DNA of 15,969 bases from Candidatus Alectryobacillus merdavium (GTDB taxonomy: Bacteria; Bacillota_I; Bacilli_A; RFN20; CAG-826): contig JADIMN010000121.1 of NCBI GenBank assembly GCA_017694735.1, forward strand, positions 1 through 15,969, in the 5' to 3' direction. Made by a program: the position numbers and the translations under genes. Shown piece by piece: positions 7,204-15,267 of this stretch. Position 1 is the stretch's first letter; the number at the start of each line of letters is the position of its first letter. The notes under the pieces are model-generated. The model was not told the DNA's origin and searched no databases. It worked only from the letters and a program-made list of their open reading frames with translations.

Positions 7204-9330
7204 ATGGAAAAAGTTGAAAGAAAAGAAAAAATATTAGAAGTTAAAGACTTACGTATCTCTTTTAAGACTAGTTCTGGAACCGTTAAGGCTGTTAGAGGAA
7301 TTTCCTTTGATTTATATAAAGGAAAAACTCTTGCAATTGTTGGAGAATCTGGAAGTGGTAAAAGTGTTACAAGTAGAGCAATTTTAGGAATTTTAGCTAA
7401 CAATAAAATTGTTGAAGGGGGTCAAATTCTTTATGATGGAAAAGATTTACTTGCTTTAAAAGAAGAACAATTTACAAAAATTAGAGGAAGTAAAATCTCA
7501 ATGATCTTCCAAGATCCTTTAAGTGCTTTAAATCCAATTATGAGAGTTGGAAAACAATTAACCGAACCAATGTTTTTAAAAGCAAAAGCTTCTAGAAGAG
7601 AAGCAAAAAAAGATTTAAGATCATTTTTTAAAGGTGAAATAGTCTCAAGAAAAGAGTTAAATGTTACTAATTCTTTATCTCTTAGAAAACTTGGAAGAAA
7701 TGAATTTAATAAAGAAAAATATTTATTAAGAATTAAACCAGAATATTTTTTTAAAGATATTGATGTTTTAAAAGAATTACATAATAATGAAAATTTATTT
7801 AAACAATTTAATCATATTAACGATTTAATTACTTCTTATAAAAATGCTTATTCTAATTTAAATAAAGATTTATTAAATGATGCGCAAGAAAAATTAAAAG
7901 AAATCTCATCTCTTAATAAAAATTTATTAAAAGATTTATTTTTAAATAAAATTTTTAAGAATCCTACAAATCGTCCAATATTTAAGTTTGGTCAAAGATT
8001 TGTTGATAATGAATCTAATAAAATTAAAGCATGTAAATTTTATAATGACTCTATTAAATTTAGTGATTATAAGACTGATTTAATTTCAATGATGAATTAT
8101 GATCATAGTAAAGCTATTGAAGCAAGAAAAGAAGTCGTTAAACTTATTAAAGAGTTTGATGCTAAATATTTTGCTAATTTTAAATCTTTTGATGCAAAAA
8201 ACGCTTTAAAAGATATTAAGATAATTCAAAAAGTTATTAAAAGATGTGATTATTCTTTCTCACAAGAAAAAGATGATATTGTTTTAGTTTATCCAGTTAG
8301 TTTAAGAAACTATATCATTCAATATAAAGATAGCATTAAATTAATTGCTCAAAGAAAGAAATTTGTATCAAATTATATTAATGAAGATGGTAGCTTTAAA
8401 GAAATTCCTGCTAAAATTAGAGCTGGTATTAGAGAGACAATTGTAAAACCAGAAGAATTTTTAAAGACTATGACTTCATATAATCATGAAATTATTTCTT
8501 ATATTGAAGAAGATTTAAAAAATGATACTTTTAATGCTGAAACTAGTTTTGAAAGTTTTACTAAATTTTTCTCTAACGAATTTGTAAAGTCAAAAATTAG
8601 AGTTAGAAAAAAAGAAGCAAAAGATAGAGCATTAAAACTATTAAAAGCTGTTGGAATTCCAGATGAAAAAAGAAGATATAAACAATATCCATTTGAATTT
8701 TCTGGCGGTATGAGACAAAGAATTGTTATTGCAATTGCTTTATCTAGTAATCCAGAAATATTAATTTGTGATGAGCCAACAACTGCATTAGACGTTACAA
8801 TTCAAGCTCAAATTCTTGAATTAATTAATAAATTAAAAGATGAAATGAACTTATCTATCATATTTATTACTCACGACTTGGGTGTTGTTGCAAATATGGC
8901 TGATGATATTGCAGTTATGTATGCTGGAAAAATTGTTGAATATGGAACTGTTTATGATATATTCTACGATCCAAGACATCCATATACTTGGGCACTTCTT
9001 GGTAGTATGCCTGATTTAAATACAAAAGAAAAGTTAGAAGCTATTCCTGGAACACCTCCAAATATGTTATTGCCTCCAAAAGGTGATGCATTTGCATTAA
9101 GAAATAAATATGCAATGGAAATTGATTTTGAAAAACAACCTCCATTTTATAAGATTTCTGATACACATTTTGCAGCAACTTGGTTGTTAGATGAAAAAGC
9201 ACCAGATGTAAAAGCTCCAAAGGTTGTAAGAGATAGAATTTTAAGATCTCTTAAAGAACATCCAGAGAATATTCCAACATATACTTTAGAAAAGAATTCT
9301 GTTCTAGGAGGTTTAAATAATGGCAAATAA
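7204..9330 (+). CDS. oppD: Oligopeptide ABC transporter ATPase OppD with a 330-residue insertion
   Basis: A 708-residue cytoplasmic ATPase; usual OppD has about 330-360 residues. All catalytic motifs are present: Walker A GESGSGKS (47-54), Q-loop Q103 in MIFQDPLSALNP, ABC signature FSGGMRQR (499-506), Walker B ILICDEP (519-525), D-loop TALD (527-530) and switch His557. The Q-loop and signature are normally about 55 residues apart. Here they are separated by an additional Lys/Asn/Phe-rich, mostly helical stretch (about 137-465), placed inside the helical subdomain that contacts the permeases. Sequence on both sides of it is typical OppD. The C-terminal oligopeptide-transporter region (IPGTPPNMLLPPKG, 614-627) is present, but the four Cys often found after it are all absent. 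It lies 3 bases after oppC, with GAGGA (7192-7196) as ribosome site. Confidence 0.93.
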   Translation: MEKVERKEKILEVKDLRISFKTSSGTVKAVRGISFDLYKGKTLAIVGESGSGKSVTSRAILGILANNKIVEGGQILYDGKDLLALKEEQFTKIRGSKISMIFQDPLSALNPIMRVGKQLTEPMFLKAKASRREAKKDLRSFFKGEIVSRKELNVTNSLSLRKLGRNEFNKEKYLLRIKPEYFFKDIDVLKELHNNENLFKQFNHINDLITSYKNAYSNLNKDLLNDAQEKLKEISSLNKNLLKDLFLNKIFKNPTNRPIFKFGQRFVDNESNKIKACKFYNDSIKFSDYKTDLISMMNYDHSKAIEARKEVVKLIKEFDAKYFANFKSFDAKNALKDIKIIQKVIKRCDYSFSQEKDDIVLVYPVSLRNYIIQYKDSIKLIAQRKKFVSNYINEDGSFKEIPAKIRAGIRETIVKPEEFLKTMTSYNHEIISYIEEDLKNDTFNAETSFESFTKFFSNEFVKSKIRVRKKEAKDRALKLLKAVGIPDEKRRYKQYPFEFSGGMRQRIVIAIALSSNPEILICDEPTTALDVTIQAQILELINKLKDEMNLSIIFITHDLGVVANMADDIAVMYAGKIVEYGTVYDIFYDPRHPYTWALLGSMPDLNTKEKLEAIPGTPPNMLLPPKGDAFALRNKYAMEIDFEKQPPFYKISDTHFAATWLLDEKAPDVKAPKVVRDRILRSLKEHPENIPTYTLEKNSVLGGLNNGK

Positions 9331-10813
9331 AAAAGTAAAAAAATCTACTCCTAAAAAAGATATTGTTTTAGATCACGAAAAACCAGCATTTTTAGATGAG
9401 GATGAACTTGTTAATGAACACGGGGAAGTCCTTTTAAAAAATGAAAAACATACAAATTTTGATTATGAACATGGTGAAGTTATTTTAGATGTAAGACACC
9501 TTAAACAATTCTTTAGATTTGGAAGAGGTATCTATAAGTATACTAAAGCTGTTCATGATGTTTCCTTTAAAGTTTATAAAGGCGAAGTATTTGGTTTAGT
9601 TGGTGAATCTGGTTGCGGTAAAACTACTACTGGAAGAAGCATAATTAAACTTTACAAATTAACATCAGGCGATGTTTGGTTTAAAGGCGTAAGAATTGCT
9701 GCTGGCACTAGATGGAATGAAAAAGAGATTAAATTTACTCGTATCAGATTAAATAAAGCTTTAAAAACATTAAAATCAGAAAAAAGAAAAGCTCTTAATG
9801 ATTTTAAACTTAATCATAAAGATAACTTTAATAATGAAGAAGTTTTAAAACAATATAATGATATTGCTTTAGAATTTGATAATAAGATTAATGCTGAAAT
9901 TAAAAAGGCAAGTGATATTATTACAACTCAAAGAGAAAAAATTAAAAAAGCAAAATTTGATGATAGAAATTGTAATAAAGAATTTGCTAAGTCTCAAGTT
10001 TTAAAAGTTGAAGAAAAATATAAAGATATTATTGCTAAAGAAAAAGAAGTTGGTTTAGATAATTTTGATGGCGGCGATAAATTAATTTATGCAAAGTATA
10101 AAAAAGATTTAAAAGAAGCCAAAAAATCAAAAATTACTACTAAAATGCAAATGATTTTCCAAGATCCAATCGCTAGTTTAAATCCTAGAATGACAGTTAA
10201 AGAAATTATTGCTGAAGGTCTTAGAATTAATGGAATTAAAGATAATGCTTTAATTACAAAAAAAGTTGCTGATATGCTTGAACTTGTCGGATTGCTTCCA
10301 GAACATATGACTAGATATCCTCATGAGTTCTCTGGTGGACAAAGACAAAGAATTGGTATTGCAAGAGCTTTAATTATGAATCCAGAACTTGTAATTGCAG
10401 ATGAACCAGTTAGTGCTCTTGACGTTTCTATTCAAGCTCAAGTAATTAATTTATTAAATGATTTAAGAGAAAAATTTGGTTTAACAATCTTATTTATTGC
10501 TCATAACTTAAGTGTTGTTAAATATTTCTGTGATAGAATTGCTGTTATGTATTATGGAGAATTAGTTGAACTTGCTTCTAGTGAAGAATTGTTTAAACAT
10601 CCATTACATCCATATACTAAATCTTTATTAAGTGCTGTTCCAGAACCAGATCCAAATGTTGAAAAGGGTAGAAAAAGAATTATTTATGAACCAAGTAAAG
10701 TTCATGATTATTCAAAACAAAAACCAACTTTAAGGGAATTATCAAAAGGCCATTTTGTTCTTGCAAATGATGAAGAAGCAGAAAAATATTTGGCTGAATT
10801 AAAGAAAAAATAA
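9320..10813 (+). CDS. oppF: Oligopeptide ABC transporter ATPase OppF with a charged helical insertion
   Basis: A 497-residue cytoplasmic ATPase, the partner of OppD; usual OppF has about 310-330 residues. A charged 50-residue N-terminal extension precedes the nucleotide-binding domain. Walker A is GESGCGKT (95-102), Q-loop Q281 in MIFQDPIASLNPRMTV, signature FSGGQRQR (337-344), Walker B LVIADEP (357-363), and switch His395. Walker A to Q-loop spans about 180 residues instead of about 60. The extra part (about 125-272) is strongly charged, with heptad-like Lys/Glu-rich helices suggesting a coiled-coil hairpin. It therefore sits at a different site of the fold from the OppD insertion. The start overlaps oppD by 11 bases, with AGGAGG (9306-9311) inside oppD as ribosome site. 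The end overlaps the next gene by one base. Confidence 0.93.
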   Translation: MANKKVKKSTPKKDIVLDHEKPAFLDEDELVNEHGEVLLKNEKHTNFDYEHGEVILDVRHLKQFFRFGRGIYKYTKAVHDVSFKVYKGEVFGLVGESGCGKTTTGRSIIKLYKLTSGDVWFKGVRIAAGTRWNEKEIKFTRIRLNKALKTLKSEKRKALNDFKLNHKDNFNNEEVLKQYNDIALEFDNKINAEIKKASDIITTQREKIKKAKFDDRNCNKEFAKSQVLKVEEKYKDIIAKEKEVGLDNFDGGDKLIYAKYKKDLKEAKKSKITTKMQMIFQDPIASLNPRMTVKEIIAEGLRINGIKDNALITKKVADMLELVGLLPEHMTRYPHEFSGGQRQRIGIARALIMNPELVIADEPVSALDVSIQAQVINLLNDLREKFGLTILFIAHNLSVVKYFCDRIAVMYYGELVELASSEELFKHPLHPYTKSLLSAVPEPDPNVEKGRKRIIYEPSKVHDYSKQKPTLRELSKGHFVLANDEEAEKYLAELKKK

Positions 10814-11406
10814 TGAGTAAAAAAAATAAAAATAATGGGTTTTCGCTAGTGAATTCTAGAGAAAACCAAGAAAAAGAAGATAATATTTTAACTCAAAAAA
10901 ATGATAATTCAAGTGAGAATAAAAAAGAATTAAAATCAGAAATAAAAAAAGAAAAAAATATTATTAATAATAAAAATAAAGATGAAGAAAATAAAATTTT
11001 AAGAAGAAATTTTATTATTGGTTTTATTGTTTCTTTTATTGTTATTGGAATTCTTTCTTTAGTAGTCTTTTTAATCGAATTTTATGTTACTAGAAACGGT
11101 GGACATATTTATGTTACTTTATGTGATACATTTTTAGTTCCAAGTTTATTAGCAATATTAATTTATGTTTTAAATATATTAACAAAAGAAGGCGCATTTG
11201 ATGCAATTGTTTATGGCGTTAAATTGGCTTTTTATACCACTTTTTACTCAAATATAAGAAAAACCAAACTTCCAGCAACATATGGAGAATATAGGGAATT
11301 AAAAAGAGGACAAAAAAGAACTAATTTATTATATATTGTCCTTTCTGCGATACCTTATATCATTGTTGGTTTAGCTTATTACATTTTATATTCTGTCTCA
11401 ATTTAG
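10813..11406 (+). CDS. DUF3899-like membrane protein at the end of the opp operon
   Basis: A 197-residue protein of unknown function. The first 60 residues are hydrophilic, rich in Lys, Asn and Glu, and probably disordered in the cytoplasm. Three hydrophobic segments follow (about 67-90, 103-124, 171-194). Between the last two lies a conserved-looking cytoplasmic loop with GAFDAIVYGVK (127-137) and YGEYRELKRGQKR (157-169), the pattern I associate with DUF3899 proteins of Firmicutes. This family name is from memory of its motifs and should be treated as likely, not certain. Its ATG overlaps the oppF stop (TAATG) and lacks a ribosome site of its own, so its translation is probably coupled to oppF. 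That ties its level to the transporter. A hairpin terminator follows. Confidence 0.75.
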   Translation: MSKKNKNNGFSLVNSRENQEKEDNILTQKNDNSSENKKELKSEIKKEKNIINNKNKDEENKILRRNFIIGFIVSFIVIGILSLVVFLIEFYVTRNGGHIYVTLCDTFLVPSLLAILIYVLNILTKEGAFDAIVYGVKLAFYTTFYSNIRKTKLPATYGEYRELKRGQKRTNLLYIVLSAIPYIIVGLAYYILYSVSI

Positions 11407-11437
11407 TTTTTAATAATTTATATCGAATTTTTAGCTT

Positions 11438-11475
11438 ATATTTAATATTATAAATATTAAATATTTGCTTTTTTT
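11438..11475 (+). terminator. Terminator of the opp operon
   Basis: A perfect 12-bp, all A/T inverted repeat (11438-11449 and 11453-11464, loop ATA; inner arm ATTTAATATT) is followed by TTGC and seven T (11469-11475). It is the only terminator-like structure after the last opp gene. The stem touches the -35 box of the next promoter (11465-11470), so terminator and promoter are interlocked. Confidence 0.6.
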
Positions 11476-11493
11476 ATTAACATAGTTTAAAAT
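11465..11493 (+). promoter_or_regulatory. Promoter of the M6 metalloprotease gene
   Basis: TTGCTT (11465-11470) and TAAAAT (11488-11493) are separated by 17 bases. The leader would be short and holds a strong ribosome site, AAGGAGGA (11507-11514), 6 bases before the ATG at 11521. Confidence 0.55.
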
Positions 11494-11520
11494 ATTCTAT
11501 ATTTTTAAGGAGGATGAAAA

Positions 11521-13212
11521 ATGAAAAAGAAAGGACTATTGGTATCAAGTCTCTCAGTTTTATGCCTAAGTCTTTTAGCATTAACTGCTTGTGGTGGTAG
11601 AGGTGAAACCTCAAACACATCAACAAATGATACTACAACTACCGATACAAATACTTCAACAGATCAAACTACTTCTGAAGACAGTTTTCCAACCATAGAT
11701 AATGATAAAAACTATGATAAAGCTTCAACCACTTATGGTAATGGTGAAAATCTAAACATGAGAACATTGTTTGATAATAAAAGTGCACCAAGCTTAGATC
11801 CACTTGAAGAACAACACGTTTTAGTCGTTCCATTTGGTTTTACTGAAGAACAATGGGTAGAAAGACAAACTAAAGAAAATTTAGATTTAATTAGAATTGC
11901 ATTTGAGGGCAATCAAGAAGAAGTCGATGCAGCTAGTGGCTGGATGTCCGTTCAAGGATATTACGATATGGCAAGTTATGGAAAATCAAAAACAACATTT
12001 GATGTCGTTAATACTTGGTGTATCTATGATGGTGCTGCTGAAAGTTTAGGTGGTGGCTATAATGCTGCTGTTTATGCTGCTGATTGGTATAAAGAAGAAT
12101 ACGCTAAAGAAAATCACGGTGCTTTAGGAGCAGATGCACAACCTATTACATATTATGATGCTGATGAAGATGGTGTTATAGATGCAATGTGGTGTATTTA
12201 TTCTCACTCAACTGGTGATGTTAATTCTGATTGGTGGGCATATGTTTCTCACTATCCAGTAAGAAATCCAGTTCATTCTAATCCACAAGTTTCAACATTT
12301 GGTTGGGCTGGTATTGATACATTTGAAGGAACTGTTGATGCTCATACATTTACCCATGAAACTGGACATATTTATGGATTAGCAGATTACTACGATTACA
12401 ATTCATCATGGGCTCCATTAGGTGGTATTGATATGATGGATCATAACGTTGGAGATCATAGTGCTTTCTCTAAATTCTCATTAGGTTGGGCAAATCCATG
12501 GGTTGTTGATAAACCAGGGCAAATCGTACTTCGTAGCTTCTCTACAAGTGGTGATTGCTTCATTATTCCAAGTGGTAATTATAATGGTACAGCATTTGAT
12601 GAATACTTAATGTTTGAATTAGTTTCACCAAATGGTGCTTCAGAAAAAGATTATAAGAAAGGCGAAGGATATTCTACTCCTGGTGTTAGAGTAACTCACA
12701 TCGATGCAAGAGTTTATTCTAATGATAGATCAACATATTTAACTGATAATGTTGAAGAAGGGAAGGACTTTAGATGTGATAATTCAAAATTTGGAAGAAG
12801 TGGTATTACTCCATTAGGATCAAATGACTTCTGGCCAAGTGCACAAGGTAGCAATACTGGAACTTCATTTGCATTAATTACTTTAATTGAATCAAGTATT
12901 AAAAAAGATAATGGTTTAACAATGTATAACTATACTGCTGATGAATCTGCTTTATTTACAGATGGTGATGTATTTAGAATTACCGATTCAAATAATGTTT
13001 GGAGTAGTGTTTATATGCCAAGTGGTGAAAACCTTTGGAATAAAGCTAAAGTTATTACAGAGTGGAGCAGCAATGGTAGTCAAAAATTCACTATTGATGA
13101 AACACAAAAAATGGATATTAGTTTAAGAGTTAATGAAATTGTAAAAGATGAAGAATATGGATATAAAGCATTAATTACAATCAATACCCTAAACGGTGAA
13201 TCTCTTGAATAA
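11521..13212 (+). CDS. M6-type zinc metalloprotease lipoprotein
   Basis: A 563-residue surface lipoprotein that should cleave proteins or peptides outside the cell. The signal peptide ends in lipobox LTAC with C24 as the lipid anchor. A Thr/Asn/Asp-rich linker (about 30-53) holds the catalytic part away from the membrane. The zinc site is HETGH (279-283) followed by GLAD, giving HExxHxxGxxD with H279, H283 and D289 as ligands and E280 as catalytic base. A Met-containing turn (GGIDMMDH, 301-308) follows. The DADEDGVIDAMW segment (213-224) is an acidic, probably calcium-binding loop typical of the M6 (immune inhibitor A) group. The last 230 residues look beta-rich and are not assigned. It lies just downstream of the peptide importer, has its own promoter, and could supply that importer with peptides (inference). 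Confidence 0.88.
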   Translation: MKKKGLLVSSLSVLCLSLLALTACGGRGETSNTSTNDTTTTDTNTSTDQTTSEDSFPTIDNDKNYDKASTTYGNGENLNMRTLFDNKSAPSLDPLEEQHVLVVPFGFTEEQWVERQTKENLDLIRIAFEGNQEEVDAASGWMSVQGYYDMASYGKSKTTFDVVNTWCIYDGAAESLGGGYNAAVYAADWYKEEYAKENHGALGADAQPITYYDADEDGVIDAMWCIYSHSTGDVNSDWWAYVSHYPVRNPVHSNPQVSTFGWAGIDTFEGTVDAHTFTHETGHIYGLADYYDYNSSWAPLGGIDMMDHNVGDHSAFSKFSLGWANPWVVDKPGQIVLRSFSTSGDCFIIPSGNYNGTAFDEYLMFELVSPNGASEKDYKKGEGYSTPGVRVTHIDARVYSNDRSTYLTDNVEEGKDFRCDNSKFGRSGITPLGSNDFWPSAQGSNTGTSFALITLIESSIKKDNGLTMYNYTADESALFTDGDVFRITDSNNVWSSVYMPSGENLWNKAKVITEWSSNGSQKFTIDETQKMDISLRVNEIVKDEEYGYKALITINTLNGESLE

Positions 13213-13236
13213 TTAATAAGATAAATAATCTAAGTA

Positions 13237-13264
13237 AAAGTCTACAGTTAAATGTAGGCTTTTT
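13237..13264 (+). terminator. Terminator of the M6 protease gene
   Basis: AAAGTCTACA (13237-13246) pairs with TGTAGGCTTT (13253-13262) across a GTTAAA loop, with one G-T pair, and runs into a short T tract ending at 13264. Confidence 0.75.
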
Positions 13265-13290
13265 ATATTGTATAAAGTAAAGAAAGTAAC

Positions 13291-13321
13291 AAAAAAAGGA
13301 TTCGAGTTAATCGAATCCTTT
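13291..13321 (-). terminator. Terminator of the convergent lipoprotein gene
   Basis: A perfect 11-bp inverted repeat, AAAGGATTCGA (13295-13305) and TCGAATCCTTT (13311-13321), has a GTTAA loop. The run of seven A at 13291-13297 gives a T tract when read on the minus strand, which makes this a good terminator for the gene at 13354-15252. In the plus direction it is followed by a looser T-rich stretch and may act as a backup for the protease gene. Confidence 0.8.
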
Positions 13322-13353
13322 ATTGTTATTTTATAATTAATTTTAACTTTTAA

Positions 13354-15252
13354 TTATAATTCGTAATCAGAAAGATCAACGCTTGTTGTTCCGATTTGAT
13401 CGATAACAACACTAGCAATTAAGTTTCCTTCTAAGCCAATGCTAGCGCCGTTTACAACAAGCATAATAGTTAAGCTTGTTGCATCAACTTTCATTACGAC
13501 ATCAGTAGATTCAAGCATACTGTGGAATGGACTTGTAGGATCGCCTTGGATTTCGTATGAACCAAATACTGAGAAACCGTATAATGTGTAGTAAGCATTA
13601 CCGCCAATATTTGTTAAGAATACACCGCCAACAGCGTTAATAGTTGTAACACCTTCGTTAGTTTCTTTTGAAACTGCTTCAACAGTGCTCATAACTTTTT
13701 CAGAATTGCTATCAGCAAGAGTTGAGAAGACGCCAGCTTCACTTACAGTTCCCCAGAAGTTTGTACCTGTGTAACCAAGTTGAGATGTGTAATCATCAGC
13801 ACTATGCATAAGATCTCCGGTATCGTTGGTGTATTGTTGTAAAAGCATAAATTTACCATTACTATCAGCAGCACCCCATTGCATTTGGTTAGTTCCATAT
13901 AAGCTACCAGTTGATGGTGTAACAGTAGATAAAATTGCATTGCTTGTATGTTGTACTACTTCAGTACCAGTTGTGAATGAAATTTTACTTTGGGCAAAGA
14001 ATGCTTCCCAAGCGTTTAATACAGTTGCATCAGCATAAGGAGCACCAGTGCTATCAACTAACGTTGTAGTAGAAGTTAATGTGTAGTTTTGAGCTTTAGC
14101 AGCTTGATCAACAAAAGTAGTGACTTCATCGATTTCAACAACTTGTGGAACTTTACTTGGATCAGTTAATGAATTAACTAATGCTTGTGGAGATGTTGTA
14201 CCAATTTCGGTAATTAACATTGTTCCATAATAAGAAAGTTCGCCATTGCTTGCTTGAGTAATTAAATCAAATCCAGGAACTCTAGCAGTTTCATCAGTGC
14301 TCATTGTAATGTCATACATTGAAGCGGCCATGTAAACTGTTTCACCAGTTCCACTTAAGCCAAGCATAAATGCATTTGCTAAGAATTCTTCTTGTTGAGC
14401 AGCATTAACTGTCCAAACATCCATTGTACCTGGAGTACCTTCTTGATCGACATATTCAATTGTTTCAAATGTTAATCCAAGACCAACATTAGCGACTGTC
14501 ATACCATATCTATAGTTGTTCCAAGAGAATTTTCCTGGAGTATATGTAATAACTGTTTCTGGATCTGCTGGATCGCCATCTGCTGTACCTTCATAAGCAC
14601 CAACTTTGTTTCCATCAGTATCAGTTAAAGATTGAACAGCGACATCAAATGTACCATCTACTTCTGCAAAATAGTTATATGCATAATAAGTTGAATCTTT
14701 ATAAGCTCTTGCAATTTCAGTAGGAGTATCACTTGAAGTATCAAGTAAGAGGAATGTAGCGTTAGTTACGCCATCACCCATTGCTTCATAAACTTCTTTT
14801 TGAATTTCTGAATAAGCAGTAGCAGTGAAGTTACTTGTTAAATCACCAGCTTCAATAGAAACTCTAATGTCACCATAACTAATAATAGTTAATGTATGTC
14901 CATCAGCTCCAAGTTCAACAGTTTTAGATGTTCTAACATTTGCAGTAAAGTCAGTATGTGATGTTGTTCCATCATCATAGTGAACAGTTACATATTCTTG
15001 AAGATCAATTTTATCACCAACGGATAAAATTGTTGTTGTTGGAACTTGAGCAAGTTCAATTCTTGATACATATCTATCACTACTAGTTGTACTTGATGTA
15101 TCATCTGAGCTAGATGTAGTATCTTGAGATGTAGTGTCTGTTATGTTACTAGTTTGATCATCAGTACTTCCACTTGTAGTAGGATTACCACAAGATGAGA
15201 TACCAACTGCCATAGCAGCAGCAAGTAACAATACAGGTAATTTTCTTTTCAT
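13354..15252 (-). CDS. Lipoprotein of unknown function with Ig-like N-terminal domain
   Basis: A 632-residue secreted lipoprotein that I do not recognise as a whole. The signal peptide has the lipobox ISSC with C21 as anchor, followed by a Ser/Thr/Asp-rich linker (about 23-59). Residues 61-147 resemble a bacterial Ig-like (Big-type) domain: it opens with SRIELAQVPTTTILSVGDKI, has a VTVHYDDGTT strand-turn, and ends in a TIISYGDIRVSI-type strand. The remaining 480 residues are rich in Thr, Gly, Ala and Val with many short hydrophobic strands, which suggests a beta-rich extracellular domain. I see no catalytic motif. The gene has a consensus promoter, a Shine-Dalgarno of unusual form (AAGGGGG, 15260-15266, 7 bases before the ATG) and its own terminator. 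Adhesion, carbohydrate or surface-layer roles are possible but unsupported. Confidence 0.85.
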   Translation of the reverse strand: MKRKLPVLLLAAAMAVGISSCGNPTTSGSTDDQTSNITDTTSQDTTSSSDDTSSTTSSDRYVSRIELAQVPTTTILSVGDKIDLQEYVTVHYDDGTTSHTDFTANVRTSKTVELGADGHTLTIISYGDIRVSIEAGDLTSNFTATAYSEIQKEVYEAMGDGVTNATFLLLDTSSDTPTEIARAYKDSTYYAYNYFAEVDGTFDVAVQSLTDTDGNKVGAYEGTADGDPADPETVITYTPGKFSWNNYRYGMTVANVGLGLTFETIEYVDQEGTPGTMDVWTVNAAQQEEFLANAFMLGLSGTGETVYMAASMYDITMSTDETARVPGFDLITQASNGELSYYGTMLITEIGTTSPQALVNSLTDPSKVPQVVEIDEVTTFVDQAAKAQNYTLTSTTTLVDSTGAPYADATVLNAWEAFFAQSKISFTTGTEVVQHTSNAILSTVTPSTGSLYGTNQMQWGAADSNGKFMLLQQYTNDTGDLMHSADDYTSQLGYTGTNFWGTVSEAGVFSTLADSNSEKVMSTVEAVSKETNEGVTTINAVGGVFLTNIGGNAYYTLYGFSVFGSYEIQGDPTSPFHSMLESTDVVMKVDATSLTIMLVVNGASIGLEGNLIASVVIDQIGTTSVDLSDYEL

Positions 15253-15267
15253 AAAATTTCCCCCTTT

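Noticed and set aside
7197..7403. Minus-strand open frame opposite the start of oppD
   Set aside because: It is antisense to the conserved Walker A region and has no start signals; a shadow of oppD.
7612..10135. OppD and OppF insertions as inserted mobile elements or inteins
   Set aside because: Both stay in frame with no splice-junction residues, terminal repeats or endonuclease motifs, and the codon style equals the surrounding genes.
11030..11400. DUF3899-like protein as an extra transporter permease subunit
   Set aside because: It has only three membrane segments and no EAA loop, so it cannot be a type I importer permease.
12941..13126. Second-frame open frame inside the M6 protease gene
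   Set aside because: Its composition follows the overlapping gene and it lacks a ribosome site.
13743..14038. Short open frames on both strands inside the unknown lipoprotein gene
   Set aside because: Both lie within a long coding frame with a signal peptide, promoter and terminator; no start signals of their own.
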